Under the pieces are notes generated by a model. That model saw only the letters and a list, made by a program, of their open reading frames with translations, had not been told where the DNA came from and did no database searches. A stretch of 39,887 nt of DNA from an uncultured Flavobacteriales bacterium (GTDB lineage: Bacteria; Bacteroidota; Bacteroidia; Flavobacteriales_D; Crocinitomicaceae), in contig CAJAVU010000038.1 in assembly GCA_903945495.1 (NCBI GenBank), positions 1-39,887 of the forward strand, in the 5' to 3' direction. The translations under genes were made by a program, and so were the position numbers. Below are positions 8,586 to 17,732 of the stretch, one piece after another. Positions within the stretch are counted from its first letter, which is position 1; each line of letters starts with the position of its first letter.

Positions 8586-9509
8586 TTATTTTGAAGGAAA
8601 AAATCTATCTTTTACCAATGGCCAGTAGTTGGCTATGAAAACCCCACTCAAAACAATAGCCATAGATCCAACTTGTCCCCAACCAATTTTTTCACCATAA
8701 CTGATACCGAAAAGCACTGCTACAATAGGAATAAAGTAGGTGACACTGCTTGCGAATAAGGCTGAAGAAGTACTAATTAATTGATTAAATAGTATTACTG
8801 CTAAAGCCGTTCCTACAATGGCAAGAATGGAGATGTATCCCAAACCTTCCCAGGCATTTGGATTTTCTTGAAGTGTTTTTAGTGTTCCAAACTGAAAATT
8901 AGCGAAAATGGAAGGTAGTAAAATAATCAAAAACGCCAAAGAGGTGATTTCAAATGATTTGAATTCTTGCAATTTGTATTTGATAGTTGTTAAACTGACC
9001 GCATAAAATAACGTTGCTAAGACAATTGCAAGTATATGAAACCAGGTTCCAGTCATCGACAAGCTTTTTCCGGCTATCATTAGTAAGACAATTCCAACTG
9101 AACCAATTGCAACGCCAATTAATTGAATAGGTGTAAGACGTATTTTATAAATGAAAAAGCCGATTAAAATCGTGAAAATTGGTGTAAAACTGTTAAGCAT
9201 TCCTGCGAAACCAGATGATAAACCTGTTTCAGCGTAGGTGAATAAAAAAGCTGGAAAAAAATTACCGCTTAATCCAACTGCTCCTAGAAGTAAAAACTGT
9301 TTGAATGTTTTGATTTTTCGAACTGCACGAAGTGCAAATGGCAAAAGTACACACCCAGCAATCAGCATGCGAAGCGCTCCAACTTGCGTATCAGAAAAAA
9401 TTGCAGAACCATCATCTGCAAACATTCCTTTTTTCATTAAGATAAACGAGCTTCCCCAAACGGCTGCTAGTACAGCAAGCATTAACCATGCTCTTAATTC
9501 TTTCGACAT
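8586..9509 (-). CDS. EamA/DMT-family membrane transporter
   Basis: 307 residues from ATG at 9509. Ten hydrophobic segments fall in two similar halves, the layout of the drug/metabolite transporter (EamA) family: AVLAAVWGSSFILMKKG in the first half and ALAVILFNQLISTSSALFAS plus FIPIVAVLFGISYGEKIGW in the second. Members export or import small metabolites; the substrate cannot be told. An in-frame ATG seven codons earlier exists, but I prefer MSKELRAW because a perfect -7 promoter element lies between the two ATGs, which would leave the earlier one untranscribed. Confidence 0.9.
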   Translation of the reverse strand: MSKELRAWLMLAVLAAVWGSSFILMKKGMFADDGSAIFSDTQVGALRMLIAGCVLLPFALRAVRKIKTFKQFLLLGAVGLSGNFFPAFLFTYAETGLSSGFAGMLNSFTPIFTILIGFFIYKIRLTPIQLIGVAIGSVGIVLLMIAGKSLSMTGTWFHILAIVLATLFYAVSLTTIKYKLQEFKSFEITSLAFLIILLPSIFANFQFGTLKTLQENPNAWEGLGYISILAIVGTALAVILFNQLISTSSALFASSVTYFIPIVAVLFGISYGEKIGWGQVGSMAIVLSGVFIANYWPLVKDRFFPSK

Positions 9510-9513
9510 GGTA

Positions 9514-9521
9514 CAAAAATA
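9514..9521 (-). promoter_or_regulatory. -7 element (TATTTTTG) abutting the EamA start codon
   Basis: Minus-strand 9521-9514 reads TATTTTTG, an exact TAnnTTTG match. Only four bases (TACC) separate it from ATG at 9509, so the transcript would start at or next to the start codon (leaderless). No good -33 TTG is visible at the usual distance. Confidence 0.5.
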
Positions 9522-9552
9522 AGCAATCATCTACAATTGATTATAATCTTTA

Positions 9553-9589
9553 AAAATGTTAATAACCTGTCGATAAAATGTTAATAACC
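9553..9589 (+). repeat. Two 15-bp direct repeats, period 22
   Basis: AAAATGTTAATAACC occurs at 9553-9567 and again, identical, at 9575-9589. The 22-base period is about two helical turns, as expected for a protein binding twice on the same DNA face. The repeats lie in the divergent region between the EamA gene and mraZ. The regulator is unknown. Confidence 0.6.
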
Positions 9590-9616
9590 ACAAGCTGTAA
9601 AATATTGATTAAATCC

Positions 9617-9632
9617 TACCACATTTTACCAC
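9617..9632 (-). promoter_or_regulatory. MraZ-box pair, upstream copy (reverse orientation)
   Basis: TACCAC at 9617-9622 and 9627-9632; on the minus strand this is GTGGTA twice with a 10-base period. MraZ proteins are known to bind short TGG-containing direct repeats spaced one helical turn apart in the mraZ promoter. The same unit recurs in opposite orientation at 9741-9756. Confidence 0.6.
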
Positions 9633-9675
9633 TTTTCATTAAAATCACAAGAAATACAGTGTATTTGATTAAAAA

Positions 9676-9695
9676 TGTTTCGCTAAAACGAAACA
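9676..9695. repeat. 7-bp inverted repeat between the MraZ boxes
   Basis: TGTTTCG (9676-9682) and CGAAACA (9689-9695) form a perfect stem with a 6-base loop, followed by A6 on the plus strand and preceded by A5. It could be an operator or an RNA hairpin in the mraZ leader. It is not followed by a U run on the plus strand, so it is not a terminator for that direction. Confidence 0.45.
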
Positions 9696-9740
9696 AAAAA
9701 GAAGTTGTATCGTTAGAATTTATTAACAATTAGAAAACTG

Positions 9741-9756
9741 GTGGTAAAAAGTGGTA
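9741..9756 (+). promoter_or_regulatory. MraZ-box pair, downstream copy
   Basis: GTGGTA at 9741-9746 and 9751-9756, 10-base period, ending 32 bases before the mraZ ATG. Flanked by CTG on the left and TCCAC on the right. This is the expected place and form for the autoregulatory site of MraZ. Confidence 0.65.
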
Positions 9757-9788
9757 GAAATCCACTAATTTTACCCATTATTTATGTC

Positions 9789-10247
9789 ATGGCAGGCTTA
9801 GTAGGAGAATTTGAAGTAAAAGTGGACGCAAAAGGGCGTTTTTTATTTCCTTCCGGTTTACGGAAGCAGCTTTCTCCTGCAACTCAACGTGATTTCATGC
9901 TGAATAAAGGATTTGAAGATTGTTTGACATTGTACCCGCTGACAGAGTGGGAGAAAATCAGTGAAAAACTGTCGAAAATGAATTTATTTAAACCGAAGAA
10001 CCGAATGTTTTATCGTTTGTTCCATCAAGGAGCAAAATTGGTTGCTTTGGATAATGCCGGTCGTATTTTGATTCCAACCGCTCACATGGAGCGCGTAGGT
10101 TTGAATCAAGATGTTATGCTTATCGCATACAACGATCGAATTGAAATCTGGGATAAGTCTAAATACTTCGATATGATTGAAGGAAACATGGCAGATTTCG
10201 CTGATTTGGCGGATGAAGTAATGGGTGATTTAGACAATGGAGAATAA
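9789..10247 (+). CDS. mraZ: MraZ, DNA-binding regulator of the dcw operon
   Basis: 152 residues from ATG at 9789. MraZ is an AbrB-fold protein that forms rings and binds repeats in its own promoter to control the division and cell-wall operon. Both DXXXR-type motifs are visible: VDAKGRFLFPSGLRKQL near the N-terminus and LDNAGRILIPTAHM in the second half. A GTG at 9741 in the same frame would add 16 residues, but it falls inside the MraZ box and the added residues do not resemble the family, so MAGLVGEF is the better start. First gene of the dcw operon; its end overlaps rsmH by 11 bases. Confidence 0.95.
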   Translation: MAGLVGEFEVKVDAKGRFLFPSGLRKQLSPATQRDFMLNKGFEDCLTLYPLTEWEKISEKLSKMNLFKPKNRMFYRLFHQGAKLVALDNAGRILIPTAHMERVGLNQDVMLIAYNDRIEIWDKSKYFDMIEGNMADFADLADEVMGDLDNGE

Positions 10248-11151
10248 TACTACGTACCACATACCAGTAATGCTGCATGAATGCATCGAGGGATTAACAA
10301 TTAATCCAGATGGTGTTTATGTGGATGTCACTTTTGGCGGTGGCGGTCATTCAAAAGAGATTTATAAAAAGTTAAGTAGCAAAGGAAAATTGATTGTATT
10401 TGATCAAGATCCTGACGCGAAGGAAAATGCATGGGAAGCGGATAATTTCTACTTCGTGGCAGCCAATTTTGCTTTCATCTCTAACCACTTACGCTTATTG
10501 GGGATTAAACACGTTGACGGAATTTTGGCCGATCTTGGTGTTTCTTCCCACCAATTTGATGAGGAAACGCGTGGTTTTTCCATTCGTGCAAATGCGCCTT
10601 TGGATATGCGTATGAATAAGCATGGTGAATTGAGTGCCAAAAGTGTTGTGAATGAATACGACGAATTCGAATTGGTGAAAATCTTTAGAAGTTATGGTGA
10701 ACTTTCAAATGCACGAAAAATTGCAGGAGAAATTGTAAAAGCACGGGCTTCTAAAAAAATCAATACAACAAACGATCTAATGGAGGTTTTGGGGAAATGT
10801 GCCCCGAAATTTAAAGAACATAAATTCTTTGCTCAAGTCTTTCAAGCAATTCGTATCGAAGTGAATCAAGAATTGGAAGTCTTGGAAAAATTCCTTGAGC
10901 AAACAGCGGATGTAATGGCTCCAGGAGCGAAGCTTGTCGTGATGTCGTATCATTCATTGGAAGATCGTTTGGTTAAAAATTACATGAAACGTGGATCAAT
11001 TCACGGTGAAATAACAAAGGACTTTTTTGGAAATGTATTGAAGCCTTTCACAGAGGTGAATCGCCATCCAATTATTCCAAATGAGGAGGAAATAGAATTA
11101 AATACACGTGCACGAAGCGCCAAACTTAGAATAGCAGAAAAGAATGGCTGA
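10237..11151 (+). CDS. rsmH: 16S rRNA m4C1402 methyltransferase RsmH
   Basis: 304 residues, normal length. RsmH (MraW) methylates N4 of C1402 in 16S rRNA using S-adenosylmethionine. It opens HIPVMLHECIEGL and shows the SAM-binding loop VDVTFGGGGHSKEIY, ILADLGVSSHQFDE, GFSIRANAPLDMRM and the C-terminal VMSYHSLEDRLVKNYM. It overlaps mraZ by 11 bases and the ftsL-like gene by 8 bases, so translation is coupled. Its second place in the dcw operon is the standard one. Confidence 0.97.
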   Translation: MENNTTYHIPVMLHECIEGLTINPDGVYVDVTFGGGGHSKEIYKKLSSKGKLIVFDQDPDAKENAWEADNFYFVAANFAFISNHLRLLGIKHVDGILADLGVSSHQFDEETRGFSIRANAPLDMRMNKHGELSAKSVVNEYDEFELVKIFRSYGELSNARKIAGEIVKARASKKINTTNDLMEVLGKCAPKFKEHKFFAQVFQAIRIEVNQELEVLEKFLEQTADVMAPGAKLVVMSYHSLEDRLVKNYMKRGSIHGEITKDFFGNVLKPFTEVNRHPIIPNEEEIELNTRARSAKLRIAEKNG

Positions 11152-11560
11152 TAATGAGTACATAGATAAAGAAGTTGCTGAGGAGGCGGCAAAGAAAGTT
11201 GCGCAAAAGGAGAAGAAGACAAAATCTAAACCGAAGAATGCGAAACCGAATGCGTTTACTCAAATTCTGAATGGGGATTTTTTGACACGCGAATTTGTGT
11301 TGAACAACCTCAACTTTATCTTCTTTATCATTTTTCTGCTTTTGCTAATAGTTGGGAAAGGGTATTACGGGAAGCAACTTTCAAAAGACGTTGATAAAAC
11401 GCAAAAAGAATTGGATGAAATGACTGCCGACTACATTGAGTCAAAAGCGAAAATGGAAGAGGTAACAAGAAGATATCGATTGGTTGAAGAATTAGGACCA
11501 AAAGGATTGAAAGAAACACAAAACAAAACGAAGGTGATTCGTTTGAAAAAAGAGAATTAA
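11144..11560 (+). CDS. ftsL: FtsL-like divisome protein
   Basis: 138 residues. A charged cytoplasmic N-terminus (residues 1-55, rich in Lys and Ala) is followed by one membrane segment (about 56-72) and a periplasmic coiled coil (about 75-120, with DVDKTQKELDEMTADYIESK). This layout and the place between rsmH and ftsI identify it as FtsL, which links FtsQ/FtsB to the FtsWI synthase. Sequence identity to E. coli FtsL is not expected; the call rests on topology and position. The cytoplasmic tail is longer than in proteobacteria. Three bases separate it from ftsI. Confidence 0.8.
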   Translation: MADNEYIDKEVAEEAAKKVAQKEKKTKSKPKNAKPNAFTQILNGDFLTREFVLNNLNFIFFIIFLLLLIVGKGYYGKQLSKDVDKTQKELDEMTADYIESKAKMEEVTRRYRLVEELGPKGLKETQNKTKVIRLKKEN

Positions 11561-11563
11561 TAA

Positions 11564-13669
11564 ATGAACGAAAAGAAAGACATACTCTGGAGGGCTTACT
11601 TGATTTATTTCGGGTTTGTTGTGATTATGTTGATTGTTTTATTTAAAACAGTTTCGATTCAATTTGAAGGTCGTTCAACTATTTTTTCTGCTTCAACGGA
11701 AGAGAAAATGCCAATCCGAACTGTAGAGCGTCCATCGCGACGAGGAGAAATTTTGGATGTTAATTACACACCCTTGGTTACATCTGTTTCGTTTTATGAT
11801 ATCCATATGGATCCAACAGTTGTTGACCAAAAAATATTTGATGCTGAAGTGACGGATCTTGCTAGAGGGCTTGCGAAAATGTATCCCGACAAATCTTCAA
11901 TAGAATACGAAAACATGATCAGAACAGGTCGTCAACGTAAAAGTCGCTATTTAATCATTCGTAAAAAAGTAACAAACGAAGAACGGAAAGCCTTATCATC
12001 TTTGCCAATATTCAAGTTAGGCCGATTGAAAGGTGGCTTCATTGACACAGATGAAACAATTATTAGAAAGCGTCCCCATAACGAATTAATGAAGCGCACA
12101 TTGGGCTATTATCAGAACAATAATGGTAAAATTTTGGCGGTTGGAATTGAAGGAGCGTACAACGAATATTTGAGTGGTGAACCAGGAGAAGAAATCGAGC
12201 AAAAGATTTCTACTGGGTGGAAAAAAACTGGACAAATTGTGAAGGAAAGTGTTGAAGGAGCGGACGTAGTAACTTCAATCGATAAAGAAATCCAGGAAGT
12301 AGCAAACTCCGAACTTGAACGACAATTGCGCTTACAAGGAGCAAAGAATGGTTGCGTAATTGTGATGGATGTTAAAACAGGATTTGTGAAAGCAATTGCT
12401 AATTTAACAGTTGCAGAAGATGGCAACTATTACGAAAGTTATAATTATGCTATCGGACGTAAAGAGGTTCCTGGTTCCACTTTCAAACTAGCATCATTAA
12501 TGGCTGCTTTGGAAGATGAGAAAATAAATATCAACGATACCGTAAATGCCTTTGGAGAATACACCTTCCATAATCGTACATTGAAAGATGCGCATGAAGG
12601 TGGATACGGAAGAATTACCATTAAGCGTGCTTTTGAAAAATCTTCCAATGTTATTGCGCGCGTAATTTACCGTGCATACCGAGACGAGCCACAGGCATTC
12701 ATTGACCGTTTAGAGCAATTTGGAATTACTGAACCTCTTGGAATTGAATTGGAAGGTGAACCGAATCCTACTGTTTATCGTCCTGGAAGTCCAAACTGGT
12801 CAGGAATTTCGTTGCCATGGATGGCGATTGGTTATGAGGTACAACAAACGCCTTTACAAACTTTAGCATTCTACAATGCTGTTGCGAATCGTGGGAAATT
12901 CGTTCGCCCTCAATTTGTGAAAGAAATTCGCCGTGGTGCTGAGATAGTAAAAGTGTTTTCGCCAGTGGTAATTAAAGAAAAAATTTGTTCAGATAATACA
13001 TTGAATATTCTTCAGTCATGTTTGGAAGGTGTAATGTTAAAAGGTGGTACAGGATCAAAGTTAACTTCTTCTCAATTCTCCATCGCTGGTAAAACTGGAA
13101 CGGCTCGAATTCTGAACGAAGATCAAAGTTATGGTAAAAAAGGTGAAGAAAAATACCAAGCGTCTTTCGTTGGTTATTTCCCGGCTGACGAACCGATGTA
13201 TTCGTGTATTGTCGTGATTTCTGCACCGTCAAAAGATATTTATGGTGCAACTGTATCGGGTACTGTTTTCGCAGCGGTTGCAAATAAGGTTTACGCTACA
13301 AAATTAAAATACCACGACGCAATTAATGAAGGTCCGAAAAAGAAACGCATCGCTCCAATTTCAATGAATGGTAGTCGATATGATTTATTGAGAATCTACA
13401 AATTATTGGATGTTAAATATTACATCAAAGAGAATGGTGAATGGTTCTCAACGAAAAAAGATGGAAGTCGTGTTGAGTTGAAATCAAAACACATTAGTAA
13501 AAATGCTGTGCCCAATGTAATTGGATTGAGTGCACGCGATGCTGTTTACTTGATTGAATCAAAAGGAATGTCAGCACATGTTGTTGGCTACGGTAAAGTT
13601 GTTGAACAATCTATTCCTGCTGGAAGACCAGTGTTTAAAGGCGGAGTGGTTGAATTGAAAATGGATTAA
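11564..13669 (+). CDS. ftsI: Septal transpeptidase FtsI (PBP3) with PASTA domain
   Basis: 701 residues. It cross-links peptidoglycan at the septum. One membrane anchor lies at about 9-30, then the dimerisation/pedestal domain with ERPSRRGEILD. The penicillin-binding catalytic motifs are complete: SxxK at Ser305 (GSTFKLAS), SxN at Ser360-Asn362 (SSN) and KTG at Lys510 (AGKTGTAR). The last ~55 residues form a single PASTA domain (VPNVIGLSARDAVYLIESKG...), common in Bacteroidota FtsI and absent from E. coli FtsI. It is followed three bases later by murE. Confidence 0.96.
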   Translation: MNEKKDILWRAYLIYFGFVVIMLIVLFKTVSIQFEGRSTIFSASTEEKMPIRTVERPSRRGEILDVNYTPLVTSVSFYDIHMDPTVVDQKIFDAEVTDLARGLAKMYPDKSSIEYENMIRTGRQRKSRYLIIRKKVTNEERKALSSLPIFKLGRLKGGFIDTDETIIRKRPHNELMKRTLGYYQNNNGKILAVGIEGAYNEYLSGEPGEEIEQKISTGWKKTGQIVKESVEGADVVTSIDKEIQEVANSELERQLRLQGAKNGCVIVMDVKTGFVKAIANLTVAEDGNYYESYNYAIGRKEVPGSTFKLASLMAALEDEKININDTVNAFGEYTFHNRTLKDAHEGGYGRITIKRAFEKSSNVIARVIYRAYRDEPQAFIDRLEQFGITEPLGIELEGEPNPTVYRPGSPNWSGISLPWMAIGYEVQQTPLQTLAFYNAVANRGKFVRPQFVKEIRRGAEIVKVFSPVVIKEKICSDNTLNILQSCLEGVMLKGGTGSKLTSSQFSIAGKTGTARILNEDQSYGKKGEEKYQASFVGYFPADEPMYSCIVVISAPSKDIYGATVSGTVFAAVANKVYATKLKYHDAINEGPKKKRIAPISMNGSRYDLLRIYKLLDVKYYIKENGEWFSTKKDGSRVELKSKHISKNAVPNVIGLSARDAVYLIESKGMSAHVVGYGKVVEQSIPAGRPVFKGGVVELKMD

Positions 13670-13672
13670 TAA

Positions 13673-15133
13673 GTGAAAAATTTAAAAGACATAGTTGAAG
13701 GAATTGAGATTGTAAAACAGTCTGGTTCTTCGGATGCTCAAATTTCTGAATTGGTATTCGATTCTAGAAAAGCAAAAGAGGGAACTGCATTTTTTGCAAT
13801 CAAAGGTTCTGCTGTTGACGGACATGATTTTATTCCAGCTGTAATTGCAGCGGGATGTAAAGTTGTGTTTGCCGATCACGCTATTGAAGTTCCAGGTAAT
13901 GTAACATTGATTGTCACTGAAAACACGTCAAAAAGTTTGGCATTGGCAGCAACTAATTTCTACAATCATCCTTCGAAAAATTTGAAATTGGTTGGTGTTA
14001 CTGGAACGAACGGTAAAACCACGACGACCACTTTGTTATTTAATTTGTACACGAAGCTTGGTTTTCACTGTGGTTTACTGTCAACGGTTGTCAATAAAAT
14101 TGGTAACCAAGCGATTGCTTCAACACACACAACACCGGATCCAGTTTCATTGAATGCTTTGTTAGCGCAAATGGTGGAAGACGGTTGTTCGCACTGCTTC
14201 ATGGAAGTGAGCTCGCACGCAGTTCACCAGCATAGAGTTACAGGTTTGGATTTCGCAGGTGGAGTTTTTACGAATATCACACACGATCATTTGGATTACC
14301 ACAAGACCTTCGCTGAATACATCAATGTGAAAAAGGCATTCTTTGATCATCTGAGTGCAGATGCTTTTGCTTTAACAAATGTGGACGACAAAAATGGCAT
14401 GGTGATGTTGCAAAACACGAAAGCTGAAAAACATACCTACGCGCTTAAATCACCAGCTGATTTCAAAGTGAAAGTGATCGAAAATCAGTTTTCTGGTTTG
14501 GTCTTGAACATGAATGGTGTTGAATTATGGACACGTTTAATTGGCGACTTCAATGCCTACAATTTATTGGCGGTTTTCGCGGTAAGTCAATTGCTTGGAG
14601 AAGATACAACGGAAGTGATGACGGTCTTGAGCAACTTGGAATCGGTTGAAGGACGTTTTGAATACTTCCAAACAACTTCAGGAATCACAGCTATTGTCGA
14701 TTATGCGCACACACCGGATGCTTTAGAAAACGTTTTGAAAACAATTGCGAATATCCGTACGAAAAATGAAACAGTTTACACTGTTGTAGGTTGTGGTGGT
14801 GATCGCGATAAAGCGAAACGTCCGCAAATGGCAGCAATCGCATGTGAAATGAGCGATAGGGTCATTCTTACTTCAGATAATCCACGTTCAGAAGATCCAG
14901 CTGTGATTTTAGATGAAATGATGGCCGGAGTTGAAGGACAACATTTCAAAAAAACACTTTCCATTTTGGACCGTGAGCAAGCAATAAAAACAGCCGTTTC
15001 CATGGCAGAAAAAGGTGATATCATCTTGATTGCTGGAAAAGGTCACGAAAAATATCAAGAAATCAAAGGTGTGAAACACGATTTTGATGACATGCAGATA
15101 ACGATTGAATTATTTAAAAAACTAGAGAAATAA
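13673..15133 (+). CDS. murE: UDP-MurNAc-tripeptide synthetase MurE
   Basis: 486 residues. It adds the third amino acid to UDP-MurNAc-L-Ala-D-Glu in the cytoplasm. The start is GTG at 13673, three bases after ftsI; no closer ATG fits. The ATP-binding loop is [10 protein letters not shown] (Lys115), followed by [12 protein letters not shown] with the carbamylated-lysine region. The motif DNPR at 402-405 is the known specificity mark for meso-diaminopimelate rather than L-lysine, which suggests an mDAP-type peptidoglycan. C-terminal GKGHEKYQ is also typical. Stop and the mraY ATG share one base. Confidence 0.97.
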   Translation: MKNLKDIVEGIEIVKQSGSSDAQISELVFDSRKAKEGTAFFAIKGSAVDGHDFIPAVIAAGCKVVFADHAIEVPGNVTLIVTENTSKSLALAATNFYNHPSKNLKLVGVTGTNGKTTTTTLLFNLYTKLGFHCGLLSTVVNKIGNQAIASTHTTPDPVSLNALLAQMVEDGCSHCFMEVSSHAVHQHRVTGLDFAGGVFTNITHDHLDYHKTFAEYINVKKAFFDHLSADAFALTNVDDKNGMVMLQNTKAEKHTYALKSPADFKVKVIENQFSGLVLNMNGVELWTRLIGDFNAYNLLAVFAVSQLLGEDTTEVMTVLSNLESVEGRFEYFQTTSGITAIVDYAHTPDALENVLKTIANIRTKNETVYTVVGCGGDRDKAKRPQMAAIACEMSDRVILTSDNPRSEDPAVILDEMMAGVEGQHFKKTLSILDREQAIKTAVSMAEKGDIILIAGKGHEKYQEIKGVKHDFDDMQITIELFKKLEK

Positions 15134-16377
15134 TGCTTTACTATTTATTCGACTATCTTGATTCTTTTAACTTCCCTGGTGCTGGGTTGTTTCAATTTAT
15201 CTCTTTCCGTGCCGCAATGGCATTGATTACTTCTTTGATTGTTTCGATTTTCTTCGGTAAGAAATTAATCAACTTGTTGAGAAGACAACAAATCGGTGAA
15301 ACGGTTCGTGATCTTGGTTTGGCAGGACAAATTGAAAAATCTGGAACGCCAACAATGGGTGGAATCATCATTCTTGCAGCGATTTTAATTCCAACGCTTT
15401 TGTTTGCCAAATTGCATAACATCTATGTAATCACGATGATCATCGCAACAATTTGGTTGGGTCTTATCGGTTTCTTGGATGACTACATCAAAGTCTTCAG
15501 AAAAAACAAAGAAGGTCTTGCTGGACGTTTTAAAATTGTTGGTCAAATCGGTGTTGGTTTAATCGTTGGATGCATTTTGTATTTCAACAATGACGTTTCC
15601 GTTCATAAGCGTGTTTCTGCGGATTATAAATTACAAGCAGATGAACAATTCGTTACGCATGAACATACGAATGGAAAAGACGAGAATTACAAGTGGATCA
15701 AAACAGATGATATGACTACGACAATTCCTTTTATCAAAGGGAATGAGTTCAATTACAACTGGTTAATTGGTGATTCAAACAAATCATTCGGTTGGTTATT
15801 GTTTATTCCAATTGTCATTTTTATCGTAATCGCCGTCTCAAATGGTGCAAACATGACAGATGGTTTGGATGGTTTAGCTTCGGGAACATCTGCAATTATT
15901 GGACTCGCGCTTGCTGTTTTAGCCTATGTCAGTTCCAATGCAAAATTTGCCGATTACCTCGATGTGATGTACATACCGCTCGCCGAGGAACTCGTGATTT
16001 TCATTGCCGCCTTTGTGGGAGCGTGTATTGGATTCATGTGGTACAATTCTTATCCAGCACAAGTATTCATGGGCGACACAGGTTCATTGGCTTTGGGTGG
16101 AATTATCGCTGTTTTCGCGATTTCAATTCGCAAAGAATTATTGATTCCTGTTTTAGCTGGTGTGTTCTTGGTGGAGAATTTATCCGTTGTGCTTCAAGTA
16201 GGATATTTCAAACTCACGAAAAAACGCTTCGGTGAAGGAAGGCGGATCTTCCTCATGGCTCCGTTGCATCATCATTATCAGAAAAAAGGTTTGCATGAAG
16301 CGAAAATTGTATCGCGCTTCTGGATTGTAGGTGTGTTGCTTGCAGTAATCACAATTGTAACATTGAAATTGAGATAA
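15133..16377 (+). CDS. mraY: Phospho-MurNAc-pentapeptide transferase MraY
   Basis: 414 residues, about 50 longer than E. coli MraY. It transfers phospho-MurNAc-pentapeptide to undecaprenyl phosphate, making lipid I in the inner membrane. Diagnostic motifs are present: [14 protein letters not shown] (catalytic Asp pair), [12 protein letters not shown] and [11 protein letters not shown]. About ten membrane helices are visible. The extra length is a hydrophilic insert at about residues 157-210 (from HKRVSADYK to NEFNYNW), which is usual in Bacteroidota. It overlaps murE by one base and is followed two bases later by murD. Confidence 0.97.
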   Translation: MLYYLFDYLDSFNFPGAGLFQFISFRAAMALITSLIVSIFFGKKLINLLRRQQIGETVRDLGLAGQIEKSGTPTMGGIIILAAILIPTLLFAKLHNIYVITMIIATIWLGLIGFLDDYIKVFRKNKEGLAGRFKIVGQIGVGLIVGCILYFNNDVSVHKRVSADYKLQADEQFVTHEHTNGKDENYKWIKTDDMTTTIPFIKGNEFNYNWLIGDSNKSFGWLLFIPIVIFIVIAVSNGANMTDGLDGLASGTSAIIGLALAVLAYVSSNAKFADYLDVMYIPLAEELVIFIAAFVGACIGFMWYNSYPAQVFMGDTGSLALGGIIAVFAISIRKELLIPVLAGVFLVENLSVVLQVGYFKLTKKRFGEGRRIFLMAPLHHHYQKKGLHEAKIVSRFWIVGVLLAVITIVTLKLR

Positions 16378-16379
16378 AC

Positions 16380-17723
16380 GTGGAAGGATTGAATAAACAT
16401 ATTGCCATTCTTGGTGCCGGAGAAAGCGGTGTTGGTGCTGCCATTTTAGCAAAGAAAATGGGGTGGAATGTGTTTGTTTCTGATTTCGGAGCAATCAAAG
16501 ATGAATTCAAAACTGAATTAACTGAAAATGGCTTTGAATGGGAAGAAGGAAAACATTCTGAAGAGCGAATCCTGAATGCTGATTTAGTGATTAAATCACC
16601 AGGTATTCCTGACAAAGCGCCACTAATTAAAAAATTACGCGAAAAAGGAGTAAAAATCATTTCTGAAATCGAATTCGGTGGATATTACTTAAATGCGAAA
16701 ACGATAGCAATAACTGGAAGTAATGGGAAGACAACGACAACAATGTTGACCTATCACATCCTTAAAAAAGCGGGAATTAATGTTGGTTTAGCAGGCAACG
16801 TTGGTAAAAGCTTTGCGAAACAAATTGCAGAAGAAAACTTCGATTGGTATGTGCTCGAATTGAGTTCTTTCCAATTGGATGACATGTTTGATTTTAGAGC
16901 GGATATCGCTATTCTAACAAACATCACTCCTGATCATTTGGATCGCTACAATTATGAAATGCAGAATTACGTGGATTCAAAATTCCGTATTCTACAAAAC
17001 CAAACAAACAACGATTGGTTCATCTACAATTTTGATGATCCGATTATTCAGGCAGAAGTCGAAAAACGATTGATTAATGCCAAAACTGCCCCTTTCTCTC
17101 TTGTGAAAGAACAAGAAGTTGGTGGCTTTGCAGACGAACAACAAATAACAATAAACATAAACGAACAACTCACTATGTCAATTCACGATTTAGCACTTAA
17201 AGGTAAACACAACACCCAAAATTCTTTGGCGTCAGGTATCGCGTCAAGAATCCTAGAAATTAGGAAAGAAGTTGTGAGAGAAAGTCTTGAAGACTTTGTC
17301 AATGTAGAACACCGTCTAGAATTCGTGGCGAAAGTTCACGGAATTGAGTTTATCAATGACTCAAAAGCAACAAATGTAAACTCTACTTGGTTTGCACTTG
17401 AAAGCATGGAGCAACCAACTGTTTGGATCGTTGGTGGTGTTGATAAAGGAAACGATTATTCTGAATTAACTGACTTAGTACGCGACAAAGTAAAAGCAAT
17501 CATTTGCTTAGGTGTAGACAACAAAAAATTGATCGAATCATTCACAGGAGTGGTTGATACAATTGTTGAAGCACGATCAGCAATGGAAGCTGTGGCTTAC
17601 GGTTATCGTTTGGCGAAGAAAGATGAAACAGTTCTTTTATCTCCAGCGTGCGCAAGTTTCGATTTATTCGAAAACTACGAAGACCGCGGAAATCAGTTCA
17701 AAGAAGCCGTTCGTTCATTATAA
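16380..17723 (+). CDS. murD: UDP-MurNAc-L-alanine:D-glutamate ligase MurD
   Basis: 447 residues from a GTG start at 16380, two bases after mraY. It adds D-glutamate to UDP-MurNAc-L-Ala. N-terminal domain: AILGAGESGVGAA (UDP binding). Central ATPase domain: TGSNGKTTTTM, LSSFQLDD, NITPDHLDRY. C-terminal domain: NDSKATNVNSTW, WIVGGVDKGNDY and LLSPACASFDLFENYEDRG. All key motifs are intact. The gene directly downstream appears to be a diverged copy of this C-terminal domain. Confidence 0.97.
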   Translation: MEGLNKHIAILGAGESGVGAAILAKKMGWNVFVSDFGAIKDEFKTELTENGFEWEEGKHSEERILNADLVIKSPGIPDKAPLIKKLREKGVKIISEIEFGGYYLNAKTIAITGSNGKTTTTMLTYHILKKAGINVGLAGNVGKSFAKQIAEENFDWYVLELSSFQLDDMFDFRADIAILTNITPDHLDRYNYEMQNYVDSKFRILQNQTNNDWFIYNFDDPIIQAEVEKRLINAKTAPFSLVKEQEVGGFADEQQITININEQLTMSIHDLALKGKHNTQNSLASGIASRILEIRKEVVRESLEDFVNVEHRLEFVAKVHGIEFINDSKATNVNSTWFALESMEQPTVWIVGGVDKGNDYSELTDLVRDKVKAIICLGVDNKKLIESFTGVVDTIVEARSAMEAVAYGYRLAKKDETVLLSPACASFDLFENYEDRGNQFKEAVRSL

Positions 17724-17732
17724 GAAAAGAAG

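Noticed and set aside
9676-9695. Inverted repeat as a terminator between the EamA gene and mraZ
   Set aside because: It is in a divergent promoter region, where no transcript needs ending, and no U run follows on the plus strand.
9741-9788. GTG start for mraZ at 9741
   Set aside because: The GTG is part of the MraZ-box repeat and the 16 added residues do not resemble MraZ proteins.
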